Source of the DNA: an uncultured Clostridia bacterium
Lineage (GTDB): Bacteria; Bacillota; Clostridia; Oscillospirales; Ruminococcaceae
Assembly: GCA_947168885.1 (NCBI GenBank)
Contig: CAMVNQ010000019.1
Location: 1-64,000, forward strand
DNA length: 64,000 bases
Reading direction: 5' to 3'
Each line of letters opens with the position of its first letter. The stretch's first letter is position 1. This document shows, one piece after another, positions 1 to 9,173 of this stretch. The position numbers were made by a program, and so were the translations under genes. Below the pieces are notes generated by a model. That model did no database searches. It was not told where the DNA came from and saw only the letters and a list, made by a program, of their open reading frames with translations.

Positions 1-54
1 AGGACTTTGGAACAATAACTGCCGAAAGGCAGTTATTGAGGACACATTATTTAT
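1..54 (+). ncRNA. 3' end of a structured RNA-like repeat (copy 0)
   Basis: Positions 15-39 form a perfect hairpin (11-bp stem, GAAA loop), followed by GGACACATTATTTAT. The same arrangement ends the complete copy at 31721-31978, so this is the 3' tail of the same element cut by the window edge. In the 31.9-kb copy the matching hairpin has one C/A mismatch that is a C-G pair here, which fits selection on the stem. The 5' part lies outside the window. Confidence 0.6.
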
Positions 55-109
55 ATTATCATATCCGCCGCAAAAAAGCAATAGTTTACAGAAAAATCTC
101 GTCCTGATA

Positions 110-138
110 TTGCAAAATCGGAGAATTTATGATATACT
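110..138 (+). promoter_or_regulatory. SigA promoter for lepA
   Basis: TTGCAA (110-115) and TATACT (133-138) are separated by exactly 17 bp. They lie about 40 bp upstream of the lepA start codon. Confidence 0.6.
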
Positions 139-176
139 ATAATTTGTATATGTCTATAACAAACGGAGGAACAAAA

Positions 177-1994
177 ATGTCCGATAACAGCTACCTCGGC
201 GAAATACGCAATTTCTGCATAATCGCTCATATAGATCACGGCAAATCCACTCTCGCCGACCGCATTCTCGAACAGACAAGCACTGTGGCGGAGCGCGATA
301 TGGAGGAGCAGCTCCTCGATAATATGGAGCTCGAACGCGAGCGCGGCATCACCATAAAAGCCCGCGCCGTGCGCCTTAAATACAAGGCAGACAACGGCGA
401 AACGTATGTGTTCAACCTCATAGATACCCCCGGTCACGTCGATTTCAACTACGAAGTATCGCGTTCACTCAACGCGTGCGAGGGTGCTATACTTATCGTT
501 GACGCATCGCAGGGTATCGAAGCGCAGACTCTCGCCAACACATACCTCGCTATCGAGCAGGATCTCGAAGTCGTTCCCGTAATAAACAAGATAGACCTTA
601 TCTCCGCACGCCCGGACGAAGTAAAGCAGGAGATAGAGGATGTCATAGGCATACCCGCAATGGACGCGCCGCTTATCTCCGCGAAAATGGGTATCAATAT
701 AAAAGAAGTAATGGAGCGAATAGTCACCGATATACCCGCGCCGAAAGGCGATCCCGACGCACCTTTGAAAGCACTTATATTCGACAGCTATTACGACAGC
801 TACAAGGGCGTTATCGTGTATGTCCGCGTAAAAGAGGGGACTCTTCACGTCGGTGACCGGATCCGTATGATGGCTACAAAAGCGGAATTTCAGGTGGTCG
901 AGCTCGGATATATGGGAGCGACCAACCTTGTTCCCGCTTCCGAACTCCGCGCAGGCGAAGTCGGCTACATCGCCGCGTCGATAAAATCTATCGGCGATAC
1001 GAAAGTCGGCGATACCGTAACACGATGCGACACTCCCGCCGACGAGCCGCTCGCAGGATACAGAAGTGTCAATCCTATGGTATTCAGCGGCATCTACCCC
1101 GCCGACGGTTCAAAATACGGCGATCTGCGTGATGCGCTCGAAAAGCTGCGTCTCAACGACGCGTCGCTCACCTTTGAGCCGGAAACCTCGATCGCACTCG
1201 GCTTCGGTTTCCGCTGCGGTTTCCTCGGGCTTCTTCACATGGAGATAATACAGGAGCGTCTCGAACGCGAATACAATCTTGACCTTATCACGACTGCACC
1301 GTCCGTTGTTTATCAGATAGACAAGATGAACGGCGAGACCGTGCTCATCGACAACCCGACCAACTACCCCGACCCTACCGAGATAAAACAGGCTTATGAG
1401 CCTATGGTCGAAGCGCACGTCTATGCGCCGTCGGACTACGTCGGCAATATCATGGAACTCTGTCAGCAGCGCCGCGGCGTTTTCAAGGATATGAAATACC
1501 TCGACAAGACCCGCGTCGATCTGCATTACGACCTGCCGCTCAACGAGATAGTATATGATTTCTTCGATGCGCTCAAATCACGCACCAAGGGCTATGCAAG
1601 CTATGACTACGAATTCAAGGGATTCGTGCCGTCGAAGCTCGTAAAGCTTGATATACTGCTTAACGGAGACGTGGTCGATGCGCTTTCGTTCATCGTCTTT
1701 TCCGACAGCGCCTATCCGCGCGCACGAAAGATATGCGAACGCTTAAAGGACCATATCCCGCGCCAGCTCTTTGAAGTACCGGTGCAGGCTGCGGTCGGCG
1801 GCAAGATAATCGCCCGTGAGACAATAAAAGCTATGCGCAAGGACGTGCTCGCGAAGTGCTACGGCGGCGACATCACACGAAAGAAGAAGCTGCTCGAAAA
1901 ACAGAAAGAGGGCAAGAAGAGAATGCGCCAGTTAGGCTCGGTCGAAGTTCCTCAGGAAGCATTCATGGCAGTCCTCAAGCTTGATGATGAGTAA
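177..1994 (+). CDS. lepA: Elongation factor 4 (LepA), ribosome-associated translational GTPase
   Basis: This 605-aa protein has the usual LepA length. The G1 P-loop is visible near the N terminus (HIDHGKST), followed by G2/switch I (RERGITIKA), G3 (DTPGH) and G4 (NKID), then EF-G-like domains and the LepA C-terminal domain ([17 protein letters not shown]). LepA acts on the ribosome as a GTPase affecting initiation or back-translocation. The start at 177 is chosen over an in-frame ATG at 129 because GGAGG lies at 165-169 with correct spacing and the extra 16 residues do not fit the family. It overlaps the start of hemW, a linkage common in Firmicutes. Confidence 0.97.
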   Translation: MSDNSYLGEIRNFCIIAHIDHGKSTLADRILEQTSTVAERDMEEQLLDNMELERERGITIKARAVRLKYKADNGETYVFNLIDTPGHVDFNYEVSRSLNACEGAILIVDASQGIEAQTLANTYLAIEQDLEVVPVINKIDLISARPDEVKQEIEDVIGIPAMDAPLISAKMGINIKEVMERIVTDIPAPKGDPDAPLKALIFDSYYDSYKGVIVYVRVKEGTLHVGDRIRMMATKAEFQVVELGYMGATNLVPASELRAGEVGYIAASIKSIGDTKVGDTVTRCDTPADEPLAGYRSVNPMVFSGIYPADGSKYGDLRDALEKLRLNDASLTFEPETSIALGFGFRCGFLGLLHMEIIQERLEREYNLDLITTAPSVVYQIDKMNGETVLIDNPTNYPDPTEIKQAYEPMVEAHVYAPSDYVGNIMELCQQRRGVFKDMKYLDKTRVDLHYDLPLNEIVYDFFDALKSRTKGYASYDYEFKGFVPSKLVKLDILLNGDVVDALSFIVFSDSAYPRARKICERLKDHIPRQLFEVPVQAAVGGKIIARETIKAMRKDVLAKCYGGDITRKKKLLEKQKEGKKRMRQLGSVEVPQEAFMAVLKLDDE

Positions 1995-3057
1995 TATCGG
2001 GCTGTATATCCACGTACCGTTCTGCCTGTCAAAATGCCCGTACTGCGATTTCTATTCCGTAAGGTTCAGCCGCGAAAAAGCAAGGTCTTACGCCGACGCG
2101 GTAATACGGAACATAAAGCATTACGGCGAGCGATATGATACCGTCTATTTCGGCGGAGGCACACCGATACTGCTCTACGGGCACATCGGAGAGATTCTTG
2201 ATGCGGCGGACATTTCGGACGGCGCAGAAATAACAGTCGAAGCTAACCCGTGTATGGCGGAGCCGCATATTCTTGAAGCCCTGCGGAACGCAGGAGTGAA
2301 CAGACTTTCGTTCGGCGTGCAGTCTATGCAGCCGCAGGAGCTTTCGTTCCTCGGACGAAGACACACTGTATCACAGGCGGAGAACGCGTTTATCAATGCC
2401 CGGAACGCGGGATTTTCAAACATATCTGCGGATATGATGATAGGGCTTGCCGCACAGTCCGAAAACAGTATCACCGATACCGCGCATCGGCTCGCGGAGC
2501 TCGGCGCAGAACATATATCCGCATATATACTAAAAATAGAAGAGAACACACCGTTTGCATCACAAAACATTGAACTGCCCGACGAGGACAAAACAGCGGA
2601 ACTCTACCTGCACACAGTAAACACTCTCGCGGCACTCGGTTATGAGCAGTACGAGATCAGCAACTTCGCGAAGCCGGACTTCCGCAGCCGGCACAATCTG
2701 AAATACTGGCGGTGTGAAGAATACATCGGGATAGGTGCTTCGGCGCATTCATACTTCGGCGGAAAGCGATTCTGCGTAAAGCCGGATATCGACGGGTTCA
2801 TTGCCGCGCCCATTCAGCAGACGACTGTCACCGACGATAAAGCAGGCAGCTGGGAAGAATACGCGATGCTGAAGCTGCGGCTCACAGAGGGACTTACGTT
2901 CACGGAAGCCGAAGAATTCGGGAAAGCCGACGAGCTTCGCAAGAAAGCAAAGATGCTCCCCGCAGAACTCATAAACACATATGATGACCGTGTTTCGCTC
3001 ACAGCCAAAGGGTTTCTCGTGTCGAACACGGTGATAGGAGAACTTATATTCGGATAA
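1984..3057 (+). CDS. hemW: HemW-type radical SAM protein (heme chaperone, formerly HemN-like)
   Basis: This protein of about 357 aa carries the radical-SAM cluster motif CxxxCxxC (CLSKCPYC) near residues 14-21, followed by YFGGGTP and the HemW-type segment SFGVQSM. HemW binds heme and a 4Fe-4S cluster and has been confused with coproporphyrinogen III dehydrogenase. This short form lacks the extra N-terminal Cys of true HemN. It overlaps the lepA stop by about four codons (GATGATGAGTAA), so it is translationally coupled. Starts at 1984 and 1987 cannot be separated. Confidence 0.9.
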   Translation: MMSNIGLYIHVPFCLSKCPYCDFYSVRFSREKARSYADAVIRNIKHYGERYDTVYFGGGTPILLYGHIGEILDAADISDGAEITVEANPCMAEPHILEALRNAGVNRLSFGVQSMQPQELSFLGRRHTVSQAENAFINARNAGFSNISADMMIGLAAQSENSITDTAHRLAELGAEHISAYILKIEENTPFASQNIELPDEDKTAELYLHTVNTLAALGYEQYEISNFAKPDFRSRHNLKYWRCEEYIGIGASAHSYFGGKRFCVKPDIDGFIAAPIQQTTVTDDKAGSWEEYAMLKLRLTEGLTFTEAEEFGKADELRKKAKMLPAELINTYDDRVSLTAKGFLVSNTVIGELIFG

Positions 3058-3099
3058 CCCCGAAGGGACGCATCCGCCGCGCCAGATTGTTTATAAAAA

Positions 3100-3256
3100 G
3101 GGCACCTCTAAAAACCGCTTTGAAAAGAGAAAATGAGATAATTGTGCCGAGAGCAAGGAGAGGCTCCGAAAGCGTGCTGGCGCACGGTGAGGAGGCTTGA
3201 CGCAGCTATCGGTGCAAGTAGCTCTTTTTCTCTCAAATGGGTTTTTAGAGGTTCCC
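3100..3256 (+). mobile_element. MITE-like 157-bp inverted-repeat element, copy 1
   Basis: The element begins GGGCACCTCTAAAAACC and ends with the near-perfect complement GGGTTTTTAGAGGTTCCC. It is flanked by AAAA on both sides (3096-3099 and 3257-3260), consistent with a 4-bp target duplication. It is base-for-base the reverse complement of 23126-23282. No transposase fits in 157 bp, so it is a non-autonomous element needing a helper in trans. It sits between hemW and the next gene. Confidence 0.85.
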
Positions 3257-3278
3257 AAAAGATACAGAGGGAGATAAG

Positions 3279-4088
3279 ATGTCATATCAGGACGATAAAC
3301 GTGAGCTTTTAAAGCTGAAACAAGGTATCATAGACGAGACAGAATCCGAGATACACGAGGAAGAAAAGCCTGTCTATGAGGTCCACGGCTTTAAAAAGAA
3401 AGTCGAAAATTTCTTTTATCACTATAAATGGCACGTTGCAGCAGGCGTTTTCTTTGCTGCCGCGCTTACATTCATGATCGTCACAACACTGCAAAAGAAA
3501 CAGGGCGACATTCGCGTACTTATGATAGCCAAAGACGGTACGAACGCTGCGAACCTTATGTACAAGACCGAGGAATTCGAGCAGGCACTTGAACTTTACT
3601 GCCCCGATTACGATGACAACGGCTATATCCATGTTGAAGTATATAACATTGACCTGAGCGACAACAACCCCGACCCCCAGTATTCACTCGCGTCGGTCAC
3701 GAAAATATCAAGCGAGATAATGCTTGGCGAAGCGCAGTTATTTATCGTTGATTCCGCGGCGGCAACAGCGGTCACCGACGGCGATCTTTCTCAGTTTGTC
3801 GATCTTGGCGCACTCTATCCGGACAACGAGCTTGTGAACGGTCCGTTCCTCCGTGTGAAGGGCAGCGGTCTCGACGTTAACGCACAGTATTACGAAGCCT
3901 GCCCCGACGACCTTTATGTTGCGGTTCGCAAGGTGAGCGAAACGGACAACAATGCCGCGCGTGCCGTTCCGGCACAGAAAAAAGCTCTTGAAGTAGTAGA
4001 TAACATCGTAAACGGCTACTACGCCGGCTGGGTCGATGACAGCGGCAGGATATACGGCATCAGCGGCAAGGAGGATTATACAAGATGA
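3279..4088 (+). CDS. Single-pass membrane protein of unknown function
   Basis: This 269-aa protein is not recognised as a named family. A charged N-terminal cytoplasmic part of about 50 residues (acidic stretch ESEIHEEEKP) is followed by one hydrophobic segment at about residues 54-71 (WHVAAGVFFAAALTFMIV). A C-terminal domain of about 195 residues is predicted outside the membrane. The start has a good site (GAGGGAGATAAG-ATG). Its stop overlaps the start of the next membrane protein (ATGA), so the two are probably co-translated and may act together. The MITE sits immediately upstream and may have moved the native promoter. Confidence 0.75.
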   Translation: MSYQDDKRELLKLKQGIIDETESEIHEEEKPVYEVHGFKKKVENFFYHYKWHVAAGVFFAAALTFMIVTTLQKKQGDIRVLMIAKDGTNAANLMYKTEEFEQALELYCPDYDDNGYIHVEVYNIDLSDNNPDPQYSLASVTKISSEIMLGEAQLFIVDSAAATAVTDGDLSQFVDLGALYPDNELVNGPFLRVKGSGLDVNAQYYEACPDDLYVAVRKVSETDNNAARAVPAQKKALEVVDNIVNGYYAGWVDDSGRIYGISGKEDYTR

Positions 4089-4636
4089 AGCGTGACAATA
4101 TTATCATAATATGGCTCAAAGGGCTTGCTTTCGCGGTATTCGGGAATATCCTCGGCGGCATTATGACCGTTTCGATAGCACCACTCCTGTCTGAATGGTA
4201 TATTCCGTATATAGCTCTGCTCTTCACCGTATTCATCTACGCATCGCTGGTGTTTACTGCGGGGCTACGTGACGGTCAGAAAGAAGCAAAGATGCTCCGC
4301 GCGAAACGTATCGAAAGCATACCGAAGTACCGCTGGATATTTACGGGACTTGCCGTATCGGCAGTTATGCTGATACCTTGTGCGGCGCTGCTCGCCTGCA
4401 CATTCGGGGCGTTCGCACTCACCGGTGAAATACTTCTCGGCTCGTACTTTGTGTTCGGAGCACTCGCACCCTCGTTCTTTATCGTCGAGGACGTTCAGCA
4501 GCTCTCACCGGTATTTCCGGTCGTACTCGCGGCAGTGTATCTTATAGTCACTCCCGTTGCTGCCCAGCTCGGATTTAAATTCGGCACTGACGAGAAATCC
4601 GCAAAAGACTTTATGTATGAGAAAAACGATAAATAG
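4085..4636 (+). CDS. Multi-pass membrane protein of unknown function
   Basis: This 183-aa protein has about four hydrophobic segments (roughly residues 9-32, 39-60, 85-130 and 143-162) and a charged C terminus. It starts in the ATGA overlap with the preceding single-pass protein, so the two form a small operon. No catalytic motif is visible. The pair may be a membrane complex, but that is inference only. Confidence 0.7.
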   Translation: MKRDNIIIIWLKGLAFAVFGNILGGIMTVSIAPLLSEWYIPYIALLFTVFIYASLVFTAGLRDGQKEAKMLRAKRIESIPKYRWIFTGLAVSAVMLIPCAALLACTFGAFALTGEILLGSYFVFGALAPSFFIVEDVQQLSPVFPVVLAAVYLIVTPVAAQLGFKFGTDEKSAKDFMYEKNDK

Positions 4637-4751
4637 GAATATGTGGGGCGCAGCCACAATAAAACGAGCACAAGATTATCACTTGTACTACAGAAAAGCG
4701 GAGTCGCCGCCGCGAGTCCGCGGCAAATTTCGATAAAAAAATAAACACAAT

Positions 4752-5726
4752 ATGGACTACATCAACATTGGAAACGTAAAAATCAAAAAGACCGCTGCAC
4801 TCGCGCCAATGGCGGGGGTAGCGGATACCGCCTTCCGGACGACCGCAAAACGCTTCGGCGCGGCTTATGTCGTCGGTGAAATGGTAAGCATAAAAGGACT
4901 CGCGTACAGCGACCGCAAATCCGCTGAACTCCTCACCATTACCGATGCCGAACGTCCCGCTGCTGTTCAGCTCTTCGGCTCAGAACCGGAATTCGTACCG
5001 AAAGCCGTTGAGATCGCAGAACGATATTCCCCCGATATAATCGACTTCAACGCGGGCTGCCCCGTCCCGAAAGTTGCCGGCAACGGCGCCGGAAGCGCTC
5101 TTATGAAAGATCCGAAGCTTTTCGGTGAAATGGTCACCGCACTCGTGAAAGCTTCCCACGTTCCCGTGACCGTTAAAATTCGCACCGGCTGGGACGCAGA
5201 GCACATCAACGCCGTTGAGACAGCACGTATCGCCGAAGAATGCGGAGCTTCCGCCGTAGTTGTCCACGGCAGGACCAAAACCCAGATGTACAGCGGTTCC
5301 GCCGACTGGAGCGTGATTGCCGCAGTAAAGCAGTCCGTCAGTATCCCCGTTATCGGTAACGGCGATGTCACAAGCGTGGAAAGATGCGTTTCGATGTACC
5401 GCGAGACGGGCTGCGACCTCGTGATGATAGCGCGCGGAGCTTACGGAAACCCGTGGCTGTTCCGCGATATAGATGACTATTTCGAGGGAAGACCCGCACA
5501 GCCTGCACCGACGCTCGACGAACGGCTCAACGTTATGAGGGAGCAGATAGAGCTGCTCGTGAAATGCAAGGGCGAGTTCATCGGGATGAAAGAAGCCCGC
5601 GCACAGGCGGCATTCTACCTAAAAGGCATGACGAACGCAGCAAAATACCGCGGTTTATGTGGTAAGCTCTCAACGCAGGACGACCTGTACGAGCTGATAA
5701 AGCTGATAAAGAAGGAGAACGAATAG
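4752..5726 (+). CDS. dusB: tRNA-dihydrouridine synthase (DusB type)
   Basis: This 324-aa FMN enzyme family reduces specific tRNA uridines to dihydrouridine. The TIM-barrel start APMAGVADTAFR, the active-site Cys motif FNAGCPVPKVAGNGAGSAL, the KIRTGWD strand, VVHGRTKTQMYSG and the phosphate-binding end IGNGDV...IARGAYGNPWLF are all present. Length and motif order match DusB of Gram-positives. No clear ribosome binding site precedes the ATG at 4752. The 115 bp upstream holds only weak hairpins. A small zinc-ribbon gene follows with its ribosome binding site inside the dus C terminus. Confidence 0.93.
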   Translation: MDYINIGNVKIKKTAALAPMAGVADTAFRTTAKRFGAAYVVGEMVSIKGLAYSDRKSAELLTITDAERPAAVQLFGSEPEFVPKAVEIAERYSPDIIDFNAGCPVPKVAGNGAGSALMKDPKLFGEMVTALVKASHVPVTVKIRTGWDAEHINAVETARIAEECGASAVVVHGRTKTQMYSGSADWSVIAAVKQSVSIPVIGNGDVTSVERCVSMYRETGCDLVMIARGAYGNPWLFRDIDDYFEGRPAQPAPTLDERLNVMREQIELLVKCKGEFIGMKEARAQAAFYLKGMTNAAKYRGLCGKLSTQDDLYELIKLIKKENE

Positions 5727-5728
5727 AC

Positions 5729-6232
5729 ATGGGGCTTGGATATGGTTACAAATGCTCGGGATGCGGCTGCGATTATAATGTATGGCTCGGCTGCGGACTG
5801 AGGTTTTCGAGTACATATAAAGAAACTATAGATGATATAAAAGCCGGAAAATACGGTGAGCAATGGCGCAACTTTTTTAACGAAGCGCAGTATATGGCAG
5901 TTGATGCCGAACAATATTTATTCATCTGTAAGGAATGCGGCAAATGGGAGGTCGATAAAAATCTCTCTCTGTACGCACCAAATAATCCGGAGTCCATTCC
6001 CGGAAAAAGATACGGGATAAAAACCGTTGAGGAATGGGGCTATATTCCCTATGTCATGTCTTATGACCTCACGCACGATTACCGGCTTGTGCACAGATAT
6101 GCTCACAAATGCGAAAAATGCGGAAAGAATATGAGTATGATCGGAGAAAAAGATCTGAATAAAGTTAACAAGCTTCCGTGTCCGAAGTGCGGAACGATCA
6201 ATGATATTCACGATTATGTAGATTGGGACTGA
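5729..6232 (+). CDS. Zinc-ribbon protein of unknown function
   Basis: This 167-aa soluble protein has Cys pairs that suggest at least two zinc sites: YKCSGCGCDY at the N terminus, ICKECGKWE in the middle, and CEKCGKNM followed by LPCPKCGTIN near the C terminus. Its ribosome binding site (AAGGAG, about 5713) overlaps the end of dusB and only 2 bp separate the genes, so it is co-transcribed. It might assist RNA modification, but no family was recognised. Confidence 0.8.
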   Translation: MGLGYGYKCSGCGCDYNVWLGCGLRFSSTYKETIDDIKAGKYGEQWRNFFNEAQYMAVDAEQYLFICKECGKWEVDKNLSLYAPNNPESIPGKRYGIKTVEEWGYIPYVMSYDLTHDYRLVHRYAHKCEKCGKNMSMIGEKDLNKVNKLPCPKCGTINDIHDYVDWD

Positions 6233-6279
6233 GACAGCTCTGCTGTCTGTGAATAAAACATTATCCGGGAGGACAACCA

Positions 6280-7167
6280 ATGATAGCACTTATTACTGGC
6301 GCAAGTTCGGGAATGGGCCGCTCGTTCGCGAAGATACTCGCGAGACGCGGCTTCAATCTCGTTATCGTTGCAAGACGCAGACAGCGCCTTGCCGAGCTGA
6401 AAAAGGAACTCACACAGAAATACGGCGTTAAGGTCAAGATACTTTGCCATGACCTTTCCGACCCTGACGAATGCAAACTGCTTTATGAAGAAGTCGAGCA
6501 CGCGAATATTGACATACTTATCAACAACGCAGGCTTCGGAGTTTACGGAAAATTCACCGAGACAGACCTCGACAGCGAGCTTAAAATGATTGATGTAAAT
6601 ATCAAGGCTGTGCATATCCTCACAAAACTGTTTTTGCAGAAATTCGTGAAACGCAACTACGGTTTTATCCTGAATGTCGCGTCACTCGCGGGATTTATGG
6701 CGGGACCGTTCTTCTCGTCGTACTATGCGTCGAAGAACTATGTTTTGCAGCTCACAAAAGCGCTCTACGAGGAGCTCCGCGCCGATCACCGAAATGTCTA
6801 TATCGGAGCGTTCTGCCCCGGACCCGTCAATACCGAGTTCAACGAGGTCGCCGGTGCCGATTTCGCGATAGGCGGACTTAACGAAATGGAAGCGGCAGAG
6901 TATGCAATAGAAAAGATGTTCGACGGACAGCTCGTAATAATCCCGTCGGTATATGCAAAGATCACAGCGGCGGCGGCAAAGGTTGTCCCGACGAAGATGA
7001 TGCTCGCGGCGACCGGAATGGTACAGCGCTCACGCACCGTTCATGAGCCGTCGATAGACACCCCGGTGAACACCGGCGGTGACGAGAAGCTCCGGCTTTC
7101 TGAAGAAGAGCTTGATAAGGCTCTTTCGGGCATTTACGACGACATTAAGGATATCAACGATCTGTAA
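6280..7167 (+). CDS. Short-chain dehydrogenase/reductase (SDR) family oxidoreductase
   Basis: This 295-aa protein opens with the NAD(P)-binding motif TGASSGMGRSFA, with VIVARRR after strand 2 suggesting NADPH preference. NNAGFG follows near residue 84, then the catalytic Ser (NVASLAG) and YxxxK (YYASK). The C-terminal tail of about 50 residues is charged and probably regulatory or disordered. The start has an excellent GGGAGG site. The substrate cannot be told from sequence; related proteins act on short acyl or keto compounds. Confidence 0.88.
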   Translation: MIALITGASSGMGRSFAKILARRGFNLVIVARRRQRLAELKKELTQKYGVKVKILCHDLSDPDECKLLYEEVEHANIDILINNAGFGVYGKFTETDLDSELKMIDVNIKAVHILTKLFLQKFVKRNYGFILNVASLAGFMAGPFFSSYYASKNYVLQLTKALYEELRADHRNVYIGAFCPGPVNTEFNEVAGADFAIGGLNEMEAAEYAIEKMFDGQLVIIPSVYAKITAAAAKVVPTKMMLAATGMVQRSRTVHEPSIDTPVNTGGDEKLRLSEEELDKALSGIYDDIKDINDL

Positions 7168-7210
7168 TGCCGTAATATTGGTTTCGTGAAACACTAAAAG
7201 GAGGACAGAT

Positions 7211-7912
7211 ATGATCAGGGCACTGCTTACGATCGACGATGTTTCGTCAAAGAATACGCCTGACATAGTGGATTATCTCAGCGAAAAGAATATACCGGTC
7301 ATAATGTTCATGGTCGGACAATGGGCGGAGAAATATCCGGAACAGCTCATCTATGCGCTGAAACACGGTATTATCGTCGGCAATCACAGCTACACACATC
7401 CGGAGTTTTCAAAACTGAACTTCGAAGAATGCAAAAATGAGATAGAAAAGAACGAAGACGTACTTGACCGGTTCTATGACCGCGCCGGAGTTGAGCGGAA
7501 ATACAGACCGTTCCGTTTTCCTTACGGCGACAAGGGCGGCAGCAATAAGGAGAAAATACAGGAATATCTTTCCGCTAAAAGATTTGACAAAGTGGACGAC
7601 ACGCAGCTCGGTTACCCGTGGTGGAAGGAGAAAGGGCTCGACAGGGACATCGACACTTTGTGGACGTTCGATTTCGGGGAATACAACATACGCCCGGGCA
7701 GCGGCTTTACGCTTGACGATGTTATGAAGCGGATATACGAACAGAACCCCGGTGACGGTGCTCCGCTTCTCAAAGATGAAAGCCGTCACATTCTCCTCCT
7801 CCACGCTCACGATGAGACCGAGGAGCTGCTTCCCGGGTACTACAGGATATTCATCGAGGAATTGCTGAAAAACGGAGTGGAATTCATTTCACCCGAATTT
7901 ATCAGCCGATAA
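7211..7912 (+). CDS. Polysaccharide deacetylase (NodB/CE4) family protein
   Basis: This 233-aa protein shows CE4 motifs: a TFDD-like motif 1 (LLTIDDVSS), motif 2 HSYTHPEF with the metal His pair, and the arginine motif RFPYGD. A late LLLHAHD segment corresponds to motif 5. CE4 enzymes remove N- or O-acetyl groups from peptidoglycan, chitin or other glycans. There is no signal peptide or membrane anchor, which is unusual for a cell-wall enzyme and may point to a small intracellular substrate. Ribosome binding site AAAGGAGG precedes the ATG. Confidence 0.85.
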   Translation: MIRALLTIDDVSSKNTPDIVDYLSEKNIPVIMFMVGQWAEKYPEQLIYALKHGIIVGNHSYTHPEFSKLNFEECKNEIEKNEDVLDRFYDRAGVERKYRPFRFPYGDKGGSNKEKIQEYLSAKRFDKVDDTQLGYPWWKEKGLDRDIDTLWTFDFGEYNIRPGSGFTLDDVMKRIYEQNPGDGAPLLKDESRHILLLHAHDETEELLPGYYRIFIEELLKNGVEFISPEFISR

Positions 7913-8043
7913 TGATCGGACGCATTATTTCATGACCGGTATTTCTTTGCCCGCGGTCGGTGGGGAAAGAGATGAAAATATAACTGTGTTAAATCATTTC
8001 ATGGTTCATACAGCCGAAAAACAATCAAAAAGGAGACTAAAAA

Positions 8044-8862
8044 ATGAGTGAAGAATGTACACATGACTGCTCAACGTGCAGCGCAAACTGCTCGTCGAGA
8101 GCCGCAGAGAGTCTTATTGCTCCGCAGAACGAATTATCCGATGTAAAGAAGGTCATCGCAGTCGTATCGGGAAAGGGAGGTGTCGGTAAATCCCTTGTTA
8201 CCGCGCTTATGGCTAATGCCGCAAGACGGAAGGAAAAGACTGCCGCTATACTTGACGCGGACATTACGGGACCGTCGGTACCGAAACTTTTCGGATTAAA
8301 AGAGCGCGCAACGGGCACAGAGACTGCGCTTTTCCCTTCCCAGTCAAAGAACGGCGTGCGCATCATGTCTGTGAATCTGCTGCTTGAGCACGAGACAGAC
8401 CCCGTCGTATGGCGCGGTCCGGTAATAGCGGGTGTTATAAAGCAGTTCTGGACAGATGTTATATGGGACAAGGTAGATTATATGTTCGTGGATATGCCTC
8501 CCGGAACCGGCGACGTATCGCTCACGGTATTCCAGTCGCTTCCGGTTGACGGGATCATCGTAGTCACAAGCCCGCAGGAACTTGTCGGAATGATCGTCGA
8601 AAAAGCAGTAAAAATGGCAGGAATGATGAATATACCCGTCCTCGGCATTGTCGAGAACATGAGCTATTTCGAGTGTGACGAGTGCCACAAGAAACACTAT
8701 ATCTTCGGTGAGAGCCATGTTGATTCTATCGCCGCGCAGTACGGCATAAAGAATGTCGCGAAACTCCCGATAAATCCTGCTTTTGCCCAGCTCGCTGACA
8801 GCGGCAATATAGACAGCGCACCCGATATTCTTTCCGACTTTGCATCAAAGATATTTGAGTAA
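8044..8862 (+). CDS. mrp: Mrp/NBP35-family ATP-binding iron-sulfur carrier
   Basis: This 272-aa P-loop NTPase has the deviant Walker A GKGGVGKS near residue 41, with DADITGPSVPK and MPPGTGD typical of Mrp/ApbC. An N-terminal Cys cluster (CTHDCSTCSANC) and a C-terminal CxxC (FECDECHKKH) are the probable bridging Fe-S ligands. Members carry 4Fe-4S clusters to apo-targets. The start has AAAGGAGA. A bidirectional-looking hairpin terminator follows at 8884. Confidence 0.93.
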   Translation: MSEECTHDCSTCSANCSSRAAESLIAPQNELSDVKKVIAVVSGKGGVGKSLVTALMANAARRKEKTAAILDADITGPSVPKLFGLKERATGTETALFPSQSKNGVRIMSVNLLLEHETDPVVWRGPVIAGVIKQFWTDVIWDKVDYMFVDMPPGTGDVSLTVFQSLPVDGIIVVTSPQELVGMIVEKAVKMAGMMNIPVLGIVENMSYFECDECHKKHYIFGESHVDSIAAQYGIKNVAKLPINPAFAQLADSGNIDSAPDILSDFASKIFE

Positions 8863-8883
8863 GCATTTATGACAAACCGAAAA

Positions 8884-8920
8884 AAGCTGTACAGACATAG
8901 CATCTGTACAGCTTCTTTTA
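8884..8920. terminator. Intrinsic terminator between mrp and the opposing small gene
   Basis: A perfect 12-bp stem (AAGCTGTACAGA with its complement, 7-nt loop) lies between convergent genes. T-rich sequence follows on the (+) side and A-rich on the other, so it can serve both directions. Confidence 0.85.
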
Positions 8921-9106
8921 TTGCTTTTTTTCACGCGGCGCACCGTATTTGCGAAGATTATTCGTCTGCACGTACTCGTCCGCACTGTCAACGCTTCCCT
9001 CGGGAACAAGACCTGTGCAGTCCCCCGTACTCGCTGCCCCCGCAAGACACATATCATCGTGCAGCGGGAATTCGTAATGAGCTCCGCGCGCTTTTTTCTT
9101 ATCCAT
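8918..9106 (-). CDS. Small Cys-containing protein, unknown function (62 aa)
   Basis: The reading frame from 9106 gives a 62-aa acidic protein beginning MDKKKARGAHYEFPLHDD. It has a Cys pair in a Gly/Ala/Thr-rich patch (MCLAGAASTGDCTGLVP), a composition that does not look random. A GGAG ribosome binding site lies about 9 nt upstream. A longer frame beginning at 9268 would run into the pseudouridine synthase gene, so the short start is preferred. It lies just downstream of that gene and may share its transcript. Confidence 0.65.
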   Translation of the reverse strand: MDKKKARGAHYEFPLHDDMCLAGAASTGDCTGLVPEGSVDSADEYVQTNNLRKYGAPREKKQ

Positions 9107-9173
9107 TCCACTCACTCCGTTCACATCATTATTGTGACCGCAGAAGAGAGATATATTACTGGAAATGTATGCG

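Noticed and set aside
129-176. Longer start for LepA at 129
   Set aside because: The ATG at 177 has GGAGG at the right distance, and the extra 16 residues do not belong to the family; the upstream codon also overlaps the -10 box.
3091-3285. Short (-) reading frame across the 157-bp element
   Set aside because: The same peptide appears at the second copy only because the DNA is identical; it is part of a non-coding inverted-repeat element.
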